The notes beneath the pieces were generated by a model. It searched no databases, had not been told where the DNA came from, and was given only the letters and a program-made list of their open reading frames with translations. 64,000 nucleotides of DNA, from assembly GCA_963677175.2 (NCBI GenBank), contig CAXXES010000006.1, forward strand, positions 124,001 through 188,000, in the 5' to 3' direction. This stretch comes from Sunxiuqinia sp963677175 (GTDB lineage Bacteria; Bacteroidota; Bacteroidia; Bacteroidales; Prolixibacteraceae). The position numbers were made by a program, and so were the translations under genes. Below, piece by piece: positions 25,411 to 33,727 of this stretch. Every line of letters begins with the position of its first letter. Within the stretch, counting starts at the first letter, position 1.

Positions 25411-26578
25411 TACCATGAAGCCAGCAATAGTTATCGCAACCTATAACCGACCAGAATCGCTTTATCGGCTATTACATTCAGTTGATAATGCCATATACGA
25501 GGAGCAGGATATTCCTCTTGTTATTAGTATAGATGGAGGCGGAAGCTGCAATACTCAAATACAAAGCTTGGCGGAAAAGTTCGAGTGGCCACATGGACAA
25601 AAAAAAATAATCTGTTATAAAGAGAACCTTGGATTACGTAAACACATCTTATCCTGTGGTGATTTAAGCGAAGAATATGGAGCCGTGATTGTGCTGGAAG
25701 ATGATATTTTTGTTGCTCAGCATTTCTATGGCTATACTCAAAAGGCTATTCAATTTTACCATCCCGACGAGCGAATTGCTCAAATATCTCTTTATTCCTT
25801 TAGTACACACATTCATACATTACTTCCGTTTAACCCATTACGAAGTATGTATGATACATACTTCGTACAATACCCCTGTTCCTGGGGACAATGTTGGACA
25901 AAAAGCCAATGGAAACATTTTAGAGCTTGGTATAATGAAGGTCAGGAAATAACTAGTTCTGACGAAATTCCAAAACATATCACAAAATGGCCAGATTCAT
26001 CGTGGTTAAAATATTTTATAAAATACCTCGTTGTTTCAAATAAGTTCGTTGTATACCCATACTTAAGTTATTCCACTAATTTCAATGATGCAGGAGTTCA
26101 TAATAAATCTGACCAAGGGCTTTTTCAAAGCCACATTGCAATAAGTACGGAACAATTAAGATTTGCCAAATTTGATGAAACCGCAATAACATACGATGTC
26201 TATTTTGAAATAAGCAAATACTATGTAGTAAAAAACAACAAACACTTACAAGATTTTAAATATGATTTTGAGATTGATTTATACGGTGTTAAATATGAAG
26301 ATGGGATTAATGCCAGCTATTTATTATCAACAAGAAAATGTAAAAATCCAATAATCGTTTTCCCGTTATTATTAAAACCAATTGAGTGCAACCTAATACA
26401 ACAATTGGATACAACAGAACCATATATATCATTGGCACAAACAGTGGATTTTAAAAATAAATCTCCGAAGATTCTGCTGTGGGAATACTTCACCTTACCA
26501 TTATCTTTTGAATTAAGCGTGAAGCAAATTTTAATGAAATTTTGGCAAAAAATAGCTTTAAAAATTAAGGACTCATAA
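25400..26578 (+). CDS. GT-A-fold glycosyltransferase (GNT-I-like)
   Basis: The 392-residue protein begins PAIVIATYNRPESLYRLLHS and contains YKENLGLRKHILSCGD and AVIVLEDDIFVA. The LEDD motif and 'ENLGLR' segment are typical of the GT-A family related to N-acetylglucosaminyltransferase I and bacterial sugar transferases. It overlaps the preceding gene by 11 bp; an ATG at 25415 is an alternative start. Donor and acceptor are unknown. Confidence 0.85.
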   Translation: MPTNTMKPAIVIATYNRPESLYRLLHSVDNAIYEEQDIPLVISIDGGGSCNTQIQSLAEKFEWPHGQKKIICYKENLGLRKHILSCGDLSEEYGAVIVLEDDIFVAQHFYGYTQKAIQFYHPDERIAQISLYSFSTHIHTLLPFNPLRSMYDTYFVQYPCSWGQCWTKSQWKHFRAWYNEGQEITSSDEIPKHITKWPDSSWLKYFIKYLVVSNKFVVYPYLSYSTNFNDAGVHNKSDQGLFQSHIAISTEQLRFAKFDETAITYDVYFEISKYYVVKNNKHLQDFKYDFEIDLYGVKYEDGINASYLLSTRKCKNPIIVFPLLLKPIECNLIQQLDTTEPYISLAQTVDFKNKSPKILLWEYFTLPLSFELSVKQILMKFWQKIALKIKDS

Positions 26579-26582
26579 AAGT

Positions 26583-27116
26583 ATGAAAGCAATAATATAT
26601 GGTCTACAATTCTATTTTCTCAACTTTATGATTTCCTATTTCCCGTCTCAATGTGTTCGCAAGTTAATACTTCGAATAATGAGGATGAAGATAGGCAGGA
26701 ATTGCGCCATTTATGGAAAATTTGAGATTCGTAATCCCTGGAAAATCACAATTGGGAATAATACATCTGTTGGGCATAGGGCTACGTTAGACGGAAGAGG
26801 AACTCTAACTATTGGCAGCAATGTAAATATTTCTTCAGAAGTAATGATTTGGACTTGGCAACACAATTATGATTCTCCCTCTTTTGAAATTGTTTCCAAA
26901 CCAGTCATAATTGAAGATTATGCTTGGATTTCAGCGAGGGTAATTATCCTACCTGGCGTAAAAATAGCAAAAGGCTCAGTTATTGCAGCTGGCGCTGTCG
27001 TAACAAAAGATACTGAACCATTTACCGTTTATGGGGGCGTACCTGCGAAGAAAATAAAAGATAGAAGCAAGGAACTTAATTATTCTCCAGTAGAAGGCAT
27101 TATCCCATTTATATAA
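26583..27116 (+). CDS. Hexapeptide-repeat acyltransferase
   Basis: This 177-residue left-handed beta-helix protein resembles WcaF/colanic-acid O-acetyltransferases. Visible features are the hexapeptide ladder (IGRNCAIYGKFEIRNPWKIT, IGNNTSVG), the probable catalytic histidine in WTWQHNYD, and the C-terminal VIAAGAVVTKD followed by YGGVPAKKIK. It should O- or N-acetylate a sugar of the repeat unit. It lies 4 bp after the glycosyltransferase gene. Confidence 0.9.
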   Translation: MKAIIYGLQFYFLNFMISYFPSQCVRKLILRIMRMKIGRNCAIYGKFEIRNPWKITIGNNTSVGHRATLDGRGTLTIGSNVNISSEVMIWTWQHNYDSPSFEIVSKPVIIEDYAWISARVIILPGVKIAKGSVIAAGAVVTKDTEPFTVYGGVPAKKIKDRSKELNYSPVEGIIPFI

Positions 27117-27125
27117 CAGTTTAGA

Positions 27126-28349
27126 ATGCTTTTAAAACAAACTATACCTTTAGCTATACTGTGGATTCTCTCCACTATTCTGTCTATTTTTGCAGGACCT
27201 CATCAAATAAATTACTTGGTATTGGGTCTTTTACTTGTTACTCCGATAGTATTTTTCAGTCTTTTTCATCGAATTAACAAAGACTCTGATCTTCTATTAG
27301 TTACCTTTTTTTTGGCAACTTTATTATCTGCCATTTTTCATCAGGATTCATTCCGCATCTCTACCTTATTATATACTTTCCTTTATATTGTTTTATTTAT
27401 CTGCTACGAGAAATTTATACACGATGGCTTTTTAACAGTGCATCATTATAGTAAAACACTAAAGACAATAGTCGTTGCTTACTTCGTCGTTCTTGTGATT
27501 CAACAATTTTGTGTATTTTTTAATTTGCCCTTCATCTTTAATTTCATAGCAGGAGACACAAGAATTATGAAACTAAACGCGTTAGGGCCAGAACCATCTC
27601 ATTCTGCTCGGTTTGTGTTAGTGGCATTTCTGTCGTTCCTGATTTCCTCAAATATTACAAAAGAAGAATCCATCTCAATAACTGAAAGTATTAAACAACA
27701 TAAATTTACTTGGACAGCGTTTGTCTATACCATGATCACAATGGGAAGTGGTTTTTCAATGGTCTTATTATTTATTTTCCTTCTACGGTTTCTTCGAATA
27801 AGAGTATCCTTTAAGCAGATTTTTTCGATCTTTTTATTCTGCACGGTTATGATATTCATACTATATTATTCAGAATTTGAACCGATAATCCGAGTTAAGT
27901 CGTTCGCGAAAGCACTCATTTCCCTTGATCCCAAACTTTTAATGAGTGCCGATCATAGTGCGTCTGTCCGCATTGTTCCAATCATCGCTTATTTTCAGAA
28001 CTTTAGTCTAATGAATATAAATTATTGGATTGGATATGGTACCGATTATACAGTCAACCTAGTCCCAACTATAATGCCCGGCGTGCCTCAAGGTTCTTTA
28101 GCGGGCGGCTTTTTCCCTGCATTCTTTTTTGATCGGGGACTAATCCCTGCAATCATCATACTTCTCTTTTTTAAAAAGTATTGTTTGATCAAATTTTGGG
28201 CATGGGATAATCTAATTTTTGTCTTATCCATATTCGAAGTTGGTATAAATACTCAATTATTTTGGTTCATTGTTTTTGTATATTTTACCAATAAGTATTT
28301 CCTCCAAAAAAAGATAGAGAGCGCATCAAATCTGCAAGAAATAAATTAA
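27126..28349 (+). CDS. Wzy-like O-antigen/capsule polymerase
   Basis: The 407-residue protein is almost entirely hydrophobic with roughly ten predicted membrane helices and a large periplasmic loop after about residue 235. An 'ALGPEPSHSARFVL' segment lies just after a helix, a position where Wzy proteins carry conserved charged/loop residues. Polymerases are poorly conserved in sequence, so the call rests on topology, size and position between transferase genes. A ligase-type O-antigen protein is the alternative. Confidence 0.78.
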   Translation: MLLKQTIPLAILWILSTILSIFAGPHQINYLVLGLLLVTPIVFFSLFHRINKDSDLLLVTFFLATLLSAIFHQDSFRISTLLYTFLYIVLFICYEKFIHDGFLTVHHYSKTLKTIVVAYFVVLVIQQFCVFFNLPFIFNFIAGDTRIMKLNALGPEPSHSARFVLVAFLSFLISSNITKEESISITESIKQHKFTWTAFVYTMITMGSGFSMVLLFIFLLRFLRIRVSFKQIFSIFLFCTVMIFILYYSEFEPIIRVKSFAKALISLDPKLLMSADHSASVRIVPIIAYFQNFSLMNINYWIGYGTDYTVNLVPTIMPGVPQGSLAGGFFPAFFFDRGLIPAIIILLFFKKYCLIKFWAWDNLIFVLSIFEVGINTQLFWFIVFVYFTNKYFLQKKIESASNLQEIN

Positions 28350-28374
28350 ATGAGAGAGAACTCAAATTTTTAAG

Positions 28375-29139
28375 ATGAAACGTATATCAATTATTATAGC
28401 GACTTACAATGCTGACAACTTCCTGGCAAAGTGTCTTGAAAGCATTACCTCTCAAAAAGAATCTAACATTGAGATAATCCTAATTGACGGCGGTTCGAAA
28501 GACAGCACTGTCGATATAATAAAATCTTATAGCGACGTAATCGATTTTTGGATATCAGAAAAAGATAACGGTATATATGATGCATGGAATAAAGGAGTAA
28601 AAAAAGCCAAAGGCAAATGGATTATGTTTTTGGGAGCTGACGATGAACTGGTGCCAGGTACCCTTCAGAAATACCTTGATTTTATTAATAATTCACCCAA
28701 GAAATTTGACCTAATATCTTCCCGGGTACAAATGATCGATTTTAAAGGCAGAAAAATACGGGTCATTGGTTATCCTTATCAATGGCCTCAATTTCAAAAA
28801 AGCATGCTAATTGCTCATCCGGGTTCACTCCATTCGAAAAAACTCTTTGATACCTATGGGTATTACAATACGAGTTATAAGATTGTAGGTGATTATGAAT
28901 TTCTACTCCGAGCAGGTTCTAAATTGAAAGCTGCATTTCTTCCTGAAATAACAGTTATAATGAGAGAAGGTGGGGCTAGCGATAGTATTAATGCTGTATG
29001 GGAAGCCCAGAAAGCAGCATCTACAACTGGAAGGTATAACAAGTTTTTATCAATATTGAATGCATACTGGACAATCTCGAAATTTAGAGTTAAAAAAATT
29101 GCCAGAGGCATCGGACTAAATGTCTACTTAAAAAGATAA
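28375..29139 (+). CDS. Family-2 glycosyltransferase
   Basis: This 254-residue GT2 enzyme has ISIIIATYNADNFLAKCLES at the start, IEIILIDGGSKDST in the nucleotide-binding region, and SEKDNGIYDAWNKGVKKAKG with FLGADDEL as the metal-binding motif. The W-x-SEKDxGIYDAxNKGI signature is characteristic of a capsule/exopolysaccharide subgroup. There is no membrane anchor. The gene is followed immediately by the next transferase. Confidence 0.93.
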   Translation: MKRISIIIATYNADNFLAKCLESITSQKESNIEIILIDGGSKDSTVDIIKSYSDVIDFWISEKDNGIYDAWNKGVKKAKGKWIMFLGADDELVPGTLQKYLDFINNSPKKFDLISSRVQMIDFKGRKIRVIGYPYQWPQFQKSMLIAHPGSLHSKKLFDTYGYYNTSYKIVGDYEFLLRAGSKLKAAFLPEITVIMREGGASDSINAVWEAQKAASTTGRYNKFLSILNAYWTISKFRVKKIARGIGLNVYLKR

Positions 29140-29142
29140 TTG

Positions 29143-30258
29143 ATGAAAGAAAATTTAGAACTTTCAAAAAAAGTGCGCTTATTTGTTGATGCTCATGTCT
29201 TTGATGGAATACCTCAAGGAACGGTCACTTTTATTGCTGGGATATATTCAGAACTCGTGAAGGACGATCGGTTCGTGATCTATGTAGGCTCTTCTGATTA
29301 TGAAAAAGCACAGAACTTACTTCAAAGTAATAAGTTCATCCACTTAGAATATAAAACGCATTCTAAGTACATCCGGCTTTTGTACTCGATACCTGCATTG
29401 CTAAAAAAACATAAGATTGCCTATGCACATTTTCAGTACATAACACCTCTTTATAAACCATGTAAGTATATTGTCACAATTCATGACTTACTTTTTCTTG
29501 ACTTCCCCAAAAGCTTCCCTTTGACCTACAGGATCAAAAACTCTTTGCTTTTTCGCTTAAGTGGGAAAAGAGCTGATATCTTAACAACGGTTTCCCATTA
29601 CTCTGCAAAAGCTATCGAAAAGCACTTTCGCATCAATAGGAAAAAGATAATAATTACTCCAAATTCACCAAATCTATCTTCAATCAAACAACAAGAAGCT
29701 TTGCCGATACTAGAAAGAAAAAGCTTCATTTTATATGTCAGTAGAATCGAACCAAGGAAGAATCAGGCTCTATTACTGAAAATATGGAAAGAATTAAAGT
29801 TAAGTGAGAGCAACCTTCATCTTGTTTTTGTTGGCGCTTCAGGAGTTGATGATCCCAACTTGTCTAAAACGCAGAATAACTTATCCAAGGAAGAACAAGC
29901 CTATGTTCACTGGTTAAGCCACATACCCAATAAACAACTTAACTGGTTGTACAATAATTGTAAATTATTCGTTTTCCCTTCTGAAGCCGAAGGATTTGGC
30001 ATACCTCCCTTGGAAGCAGCTGTTTGCGGAGCCAAAGTCTTATGTAGTAATAGAACAGCAATGGAAGATTACACCTTTTTTGGAGACTTCATGTTTGATC
30101 CAAGGTCTGAAACTGAGTTTAAGGAAAAAATGAATTTTGCATTAAAATCTGAGTTTCCACATAATTATGTAATGTCAGCCATAAGAGAAACATACGACTG
30201 GAAAAATATAGCCCGAGGCTTTGCTAATGAAATTATCAACAAGAATGCACACAAGTAA
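29143..30258 (+). CDS. GT4-family glycosyltransferase
   Basis: The 371-residue GT-B enzyme carries the C-terminal signature FPSEAEGFGIPPLEAAVCGA with the E-x7-E pattern, and ILYVSRIEPRKNQALLLKIW at the domain junction. The ATG at 29143 was preferred to the overlapping TTG at 29140. It overlaps the next gene by 14 bp, so the transferases are likely translationally coupled. The sugar donor is unknown. Confidence 0.92.
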   Translation: MKENLELSKKVRLFVDAHVFDGIPQGTVTFIAGIYSELVKDDRFVIYVGSSDYEKAQNLLQSNKFIHLEYKTHSKYIRLLYSIPALLKKHKIAYAHFQYITPLYKPCKYIVTIHDLLFLDFPKSFPLTYRIKNSLLFRLSGKRADILTTVSHYSAKAIEKHFRINRKKIIITPNSPNLSSIKQQEALPILERKSFILYVSRIEPRKNQALLLKIWKELKLSESNLHLVFVGASGVDDPNLSKTQNNLSKEEQAYVHWLSHIPNKQLNWLYNNCKLFVFPSEAEGFGIPPLEAAVCGAKVLCSNRTAMEDYTFFGDFMFDPRSETEFKEKMNFALKSEFPHNYVMSAIRETYDWKNIARGFANEIINKNAHK

Positions 30259-31351
30259 AAAAATTGCAATCATTGGGACAGCCGGTATCCCTAGTAAATA
30301 CGGTGGTTTTGAAACGCTAACCGAATACCTCACGAAACATATTGGAACTAAAATAAAAATCACGGTCTATTGTAGCTCAAAAAAATATAAAGACAAATTA
30401 CTAAAGCATAATGGGGCAACATTAAGATATTTGCCGCTCGACGCCAACGGGATGCAAAGCACCGCATACGACATTCTATCCTTATTTCACGCTGCTCGTT
30501 CCCATGATTTAATTTTAATATTGGGAGTGTCAGGTTGTATTATTCTTCCGCTATTTCGGTTGTTTTATCCTAAGACAAAATTGATAATCAATATTGATGG
30601 GTTAGAACATCGGCGAGAAAAATGGAATAAACCGATTAAAAAATTCCTAAAATATTCAGAAAGGCTGGCTGTGAAATTCGGCGATGTTATTATATCGGAT
30701 AATAAAGCTATTCAAGACTACGTACTCGATGAATACAAGAAAACCAGCAGAATGATTGCATACGGTGGAGACCACGCACAGAAAGTCCCATCATCACCAG
30801 AAGTGATCCAACAATACGGAATCCCTAAGGAGTACGCATTTAAGGTGTGTCGTATTGAGCCGGAGAACAATATCCATTTGATTTTGGAAGCCTTCAGTCA
30901 TTCTCCACTTCCTCTGGTTATTATAGGTAATTGGAATAAAAGTGATTACGGAATAAAACTGAAAGAAAAATATAAATCTAGCGCTTCAACTATCTTACTA
31001 GATCCAATCTATAATCAAAATAAATTAGATCAAATCAGAAGTAACTGCAAAATTTATGTCCATGGGCACAGTGCCGGAGGAACCAACCCTTCGCTTGTTG
31101 AAGCCATGAGTTTAGGGCTTCCTGTGTTCTCCTTCGATGTTTACTACAACCGGGAAACCACTCAGAATAAAGCAAAGTACTTCAAAAATAAAGAAGAACT
31201 TGTACGGCTAATCCAAAATATTTCTGAACCTGAAATTCAAAAGTTGGGCAATGAAATGAAAGCAATAGCCGACAAGGAATACACTTGGCAAAAAATCGCT
31301 AATCAATACTTAGAACTATTCAAACAGTACTATACCCCGCCCTGTCAATAA
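30245..31351 (+). CDS. DUF1972/rhamnosyltransferase-like GT4 enzyme
   Basis: The 368-residue enzyme starts KKIAIIGTAGIPSKYGGFET, the N-terminal motif of the DUF1972 group that includes streptococcal WchF/Cps2T rhamnosyltransferases. A LIINIDGLEHRREKWNKPIK segment and a C-terminal HGHSAGGTNPSLVEAMSLGL motif complete the GT-B fold. An in-frame ATG at 30221 would extend it further into the upstream gene, but the 30245 ATG fits the family's start. RfbC, a dTDP-rhamnose enzyme, lies 1 kb downstream, consistent with rhamnose transfer (inference). Confidence 0.9.
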   Translation: MHTSKKIAIIGTAGIPSKYGGFETLTEYLTKHIGTKIKITVYCSSKKYKDKLLKHNGATLRYLPLDANGMQSTAYDILSLFHAARSHDLILILGVSGCIILPLFRLFYPKTKLIINIDGLEHRREKWNKPIKKFLKYSERLAVKFGDVIISDNKAIQDYVLDEYKKTSRMIAYGGDHAQKVPSSPEVIQQYGIPKEYAFKVCRIEPENNIHLILEAFSHSPLPLVIIGNWNKSDYGIKLKEKYKSSASTILLDPIYNQNKLDQIRSNCKIYVHGHSAGGTNPSLVEAMSLGLPVFSFDVYYNRETTQNKAKYFKNKEELVRLIQNISEPEIQKLGNEMKAIADKEYTWQKIANQYLELFKQYYTPPCQ

Positions 31352-31440
31352 CGTCAGACGTGACAGCCTCAAAAAAAAAATCCGTGGTTCGGAAAACCCT
31401 ACGAAAATTGATTGATATAAGTACCTAAAAGAGAAGCATA

Positions 31441-32115
31441 GTGAAAAAAACAGTTTTCTTGCTTATTGGCCGCGATAATTGGCAACAAGATGACTCGCTC
31501 AACCATGTATTGCTAAGTCATTTACGAAAATACAACCACAAAATAATATGGGAAGACCCGGCCGGCGCTGCCTTATATCGCTTACGTAATTTTGAGCGTA
31601 ATTTCAATGGGAGATTACCGGCAGCCATACAAAAGCTAAATGTGAGAATGGTTCAGGTTCTTTATGGGTTTACACACTGGCATTATTTCCACTATTTATT
31701 AGCAGGGCGACGTGATACTTCCATCGAGTCACGATCCCGGAAACTAAGAAAAACAATTACTGATCTGAGTGAAAAGTATGAAATCATAGTCATTTCCAGA
31801 TCATCGGGAGGAAGAGTAGCGTCGGTTGTTGCTGATGACTTAAAAATTAAACACATCATTTGTTTGGGCTACCCCTTCAAACACCCCGACAAGGGCACAG
31901 AACCTGATCGATATCTGCATTTAGCAAATTTGAAAACCCCAATGCTAATCATACAAGGCACAAAAGATGAATATGGTGGTTTGGAAGTAAAAAACAAATA
32001 TGCACTCAGTACAAGTATTGACCTTTTATTTGTAGATGCTTATCATGATTTCCAAATTAATGATGACGATTGGGAAAGGGTTCTCCTCAAAATTGATGAA
32101 ATCGTAAAAAATTAA
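31441..32115 (+). CDS. Alpha/beta-hydrolase-fold protein
   Basis: This 224-residue protein has an alpha/beta hydrolase nucleophile elbow, VISRSSGGRVAS, an acid residue in IIQGTKDEYGG and a histidine in VDAYHDF, which together make a plausible Ser-Asp-His triad. It uses a GTG start at 31441; no ATG lies upstream in frame. The context suggests an esterase or a hydrolase acting on the polysaccharide or its lipid-linked intermediates, but substrate is unknown. It is the last AT-rich gene of the cluster. Confidence 0.75.
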   Translation: MKKTVFLLIGRDNWQQDDSLNHVLLSHLRKYNHKIIWEDPAGAALYRLRNFERNFNGRLPAAIQKLNVRMVQVLYGFTHWHYFHYLLAGRRDTSIESRSRKLRKTITDLSEKYEIIVISRSSGGRVASVVADDLKIKHIICLGYPFKHPDKGTEPDRYLHLANLKTPMLIIQGTKDEYGGLEVKNKYALSTSIDLLFVDAYHDFQINDDDWERVLLKIDEIVKN

Positions 32116-32140
32116 ACTTTTCCAAAACCACCGGCTCACG

Positions 32141-32155
32141 TGCGATTGTATCGCA
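32141..32155. repeat. Hairpin repeat D (variant copy)
   Basis: tgcgat-tgt-atcgca is a perfect hairpin. Other copies near 37983, 39611 and 44281 read cgcgat...atcgcg, so both sides of the terminal base pair differ together. Confidence 0.75.
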
Positions 32156-32293
32156 TGATTATTCTTAAACACCGCGATAAACAAGAAAGGTGGTTAGATA
32201 ATTGGCACTTAGCCCGTGGGGCTTTAATATCAATAGAAAGACCGCGATTTTTAATGATTGAAAAATTCCCCGTCAGGGGATAAACACAAAACA

Positions 32294-32872
32294 ATGAACA
32301 TCATACAAACAACCATTCCCGACGTGCTGATCTTTGAACCCAAATTATTTGGCGATCACCGGGGATACTTCTTCGAATCATTCCGCCAGGATGTTTTTGA
32401 AAAACATGTTGGCTCAATTCATTTTATCCAGGACAATCAATCCAGATCATCCTATGGCGTATTGCGCGGATTGCATTTTCAGCGTCCACCCTATACCCAG
32501 TCCAAATTGGTTCGTTGCATCGAAGGCGAAGTGCTGGACGTTGCCGTAGATATCCGGATCGGCTCACCCACCTTTGGAAAACATGTAGCCGAACGCCTGT
32601 CAGCCGAAAATCAACGCCAGTTGTGGGTTCCCCAAGGATTTGCCCACGGCTTTATTGTTCTGAGCGAAACGGCGGTATTTGCCTACAAATGCGATAACTA
32701 CTACGCCCCGGACTATGATGGCGGCCTGCTTTGGAACGATCCGAAGCTGAACATCGATTGGTTAATTCCGGAAAGAGACATCCAACTCTCAGCAAAAGAT
32801 CAAACACAACCACCCCTGGGTACCATCGATTGCTTTCATTACAAAGCCTTTCAAAAGGAAGTGGTCTATTAA
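32294..32872 (+). CDS. rfbC: dTDP-4-dehydrorhamnose 3,5-epimerase
   Basis: The enzyme epimerises dTDP-4-keto-6-deoxyglucose at C3 and C5 on the way to dTDP-L-rhamnose. The 192-residue protein has the cupin core and motifs FGDHRGYFFES, NQSRSSYGVLRGLHFQ (catalytic His), VPQGFAHGFIVLS and YYAPDYDGGLLWNDP. The ATG at 32294 was chosen; a frame-open upstream ATG at 32258 falls in a 'ccccgtcagggg' hairpin repeat. The gene is GC-richer than its AT-rich neighbours, so it looks native. rfbA, rfbB and rfbD are not in this window. Confidence 0.96.
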   Translation: MNIIQTTIPDVLIFEPKLFGDHRGYFFESFRQDVFEKHVGSIHFIQDNQSRSSYGVLRGLHFQRPPYTQSKLVRCIEGEVLDVAVDIRIGSPTFGKHVAERLSAENQRQLWVPQGFAHGFIVLSETAVFAYKCDNYYAPDYDGGLLWNDPKLNIDWLIPERDIQLSAKDQTQPPLGTIDCFHYKAFQKEVVY

Positions 32873-32887
32873 CATGCTTTCAAAAAT

Positions 32888-32905
32888 CGCGGTTCGGAAA
32901 CCGCG
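32888..32905. repeat. Hairpin repeat C
   Basis: cgcggtt-cgga-aaccgcg hairpin followed by 'cacccggatgacacc'. The same hairpin occurs at 37933-37950 (decayed end), 42661-42678 (one G-T pair) and 44157-44174. The adjoining ~70 bases are shared with 44150-44225. Confidence 0.8.
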
Positions 32906-33000
32906 ACACCCGGATGACACCCAACAACGCCAGTGGTTGGTCTTCCTTCCCTTTTTTAAGGGAAGGTGGTTTCGATTTATCGGAACCGGAAGGGTCAAAA

Positions 33001-33574
33001 TAAACCAAGCATAAAAAACCACCTCCCCTGCAACCCGCTCCGAACCAGGTCCTCACCCTTCGGGGGAGTTAGAGAGGGCTCCTACTTCTTCCCCTCCAGC
33101 AAACGTTCTAACATGGCCACTTTTTCCTTTTCGGCGGTTAGTAAACGTTCATAAAGCTCAACAACTTTATCGACCGGGTTAAAATTGACGTTATTGGCAA
33201 AAAAACCATGTCCTTGATTATCGTAGAAAGTATTGATGTAATTGGTGGTCGCATCGTCGTTCAGGTTTTTAATGGCATCGATGGGCACGTTTAAAACCTG
33301 GGCAACTTTCTGCAACACTTTATCGTCAATCTCTTCTTTTTGTTCCAGTTTCGAAATCGTTTGCTGGGTCATGTCCAACTCAATGGCAATAGCTTCCTGT
33401 TTTACGCCGAGCATTTCACGCAGCCGTTTAATGTTACGCCCATGATGTACTTTGGGGGAGGGAGTTGCGGTATTTGTATCCATGGTAAAAGTTTTGTAAA
33501 GTTTTTTCAGATAACCAAAAGTACAAATTATTTCATGGATTTAAGTTCGCTCCCCGGCAATAAACTTTTCCAAA
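33001..33574. repeat. ~0.6-kb direct repeat, copy A (contains XRE gene)
   Basis: This segment is highly similar to 42964-43573 and in the same orientation. It covers a 'caacccgctccgaaccaggt' word, the minus-strand XRE gene and its promoter side. Copy A is interrupted by the IS21 element at 33575; its continuation ('acccaaaaacgttggaaaag') reappears at 36125. Confidence 0.88.
33082..33483 (-). CDS. XRE-family regulator with coiled-coil tail (copy A)
   Basis: The 133-residue protein has an N-terminal HTH_3 domain (GRNIKRLREMLGVKQEAIAI, then ELDMTQQTISKLEQKE) at about 15-65, a short variable linker at about 88-106, and a C-terminal helix VDKVVELYERLLTAEKEKVA ending MLERLLEGKK. It is nearly identical to the product of 43080-43481, the differences being concentrated in the linker. 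It may act as a dimeric repressor; the target is unknown. Confidence 0.88.
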   Translation of the reverse strand: MDTNTATPSPKVHHGRNIKRLREMLGVKQEAIAIELDMTQQTISKLEQKEEIDDKVLQKVAQVLNVPIDAIKNLNDDATTNYINTFYDNQGHGFFANNVNFNPVDKVVELYERLLTAEKEKVAMLERLLEGKK

Positions 33575-33727
33575 TAGATAAAACGGTCGAAGTTGTGCCA
33601 CCCATTTCGGTTCAAGTTGTGCCAGGTATTTCGGTCGAAAGTGTGCCACGTGTTTCGGGCCAAGTTGTGCCACTGATTATACAGAAGAATGATTTCTATC
33701 TTATCGCTGATAACCAAACTCAGGGAT

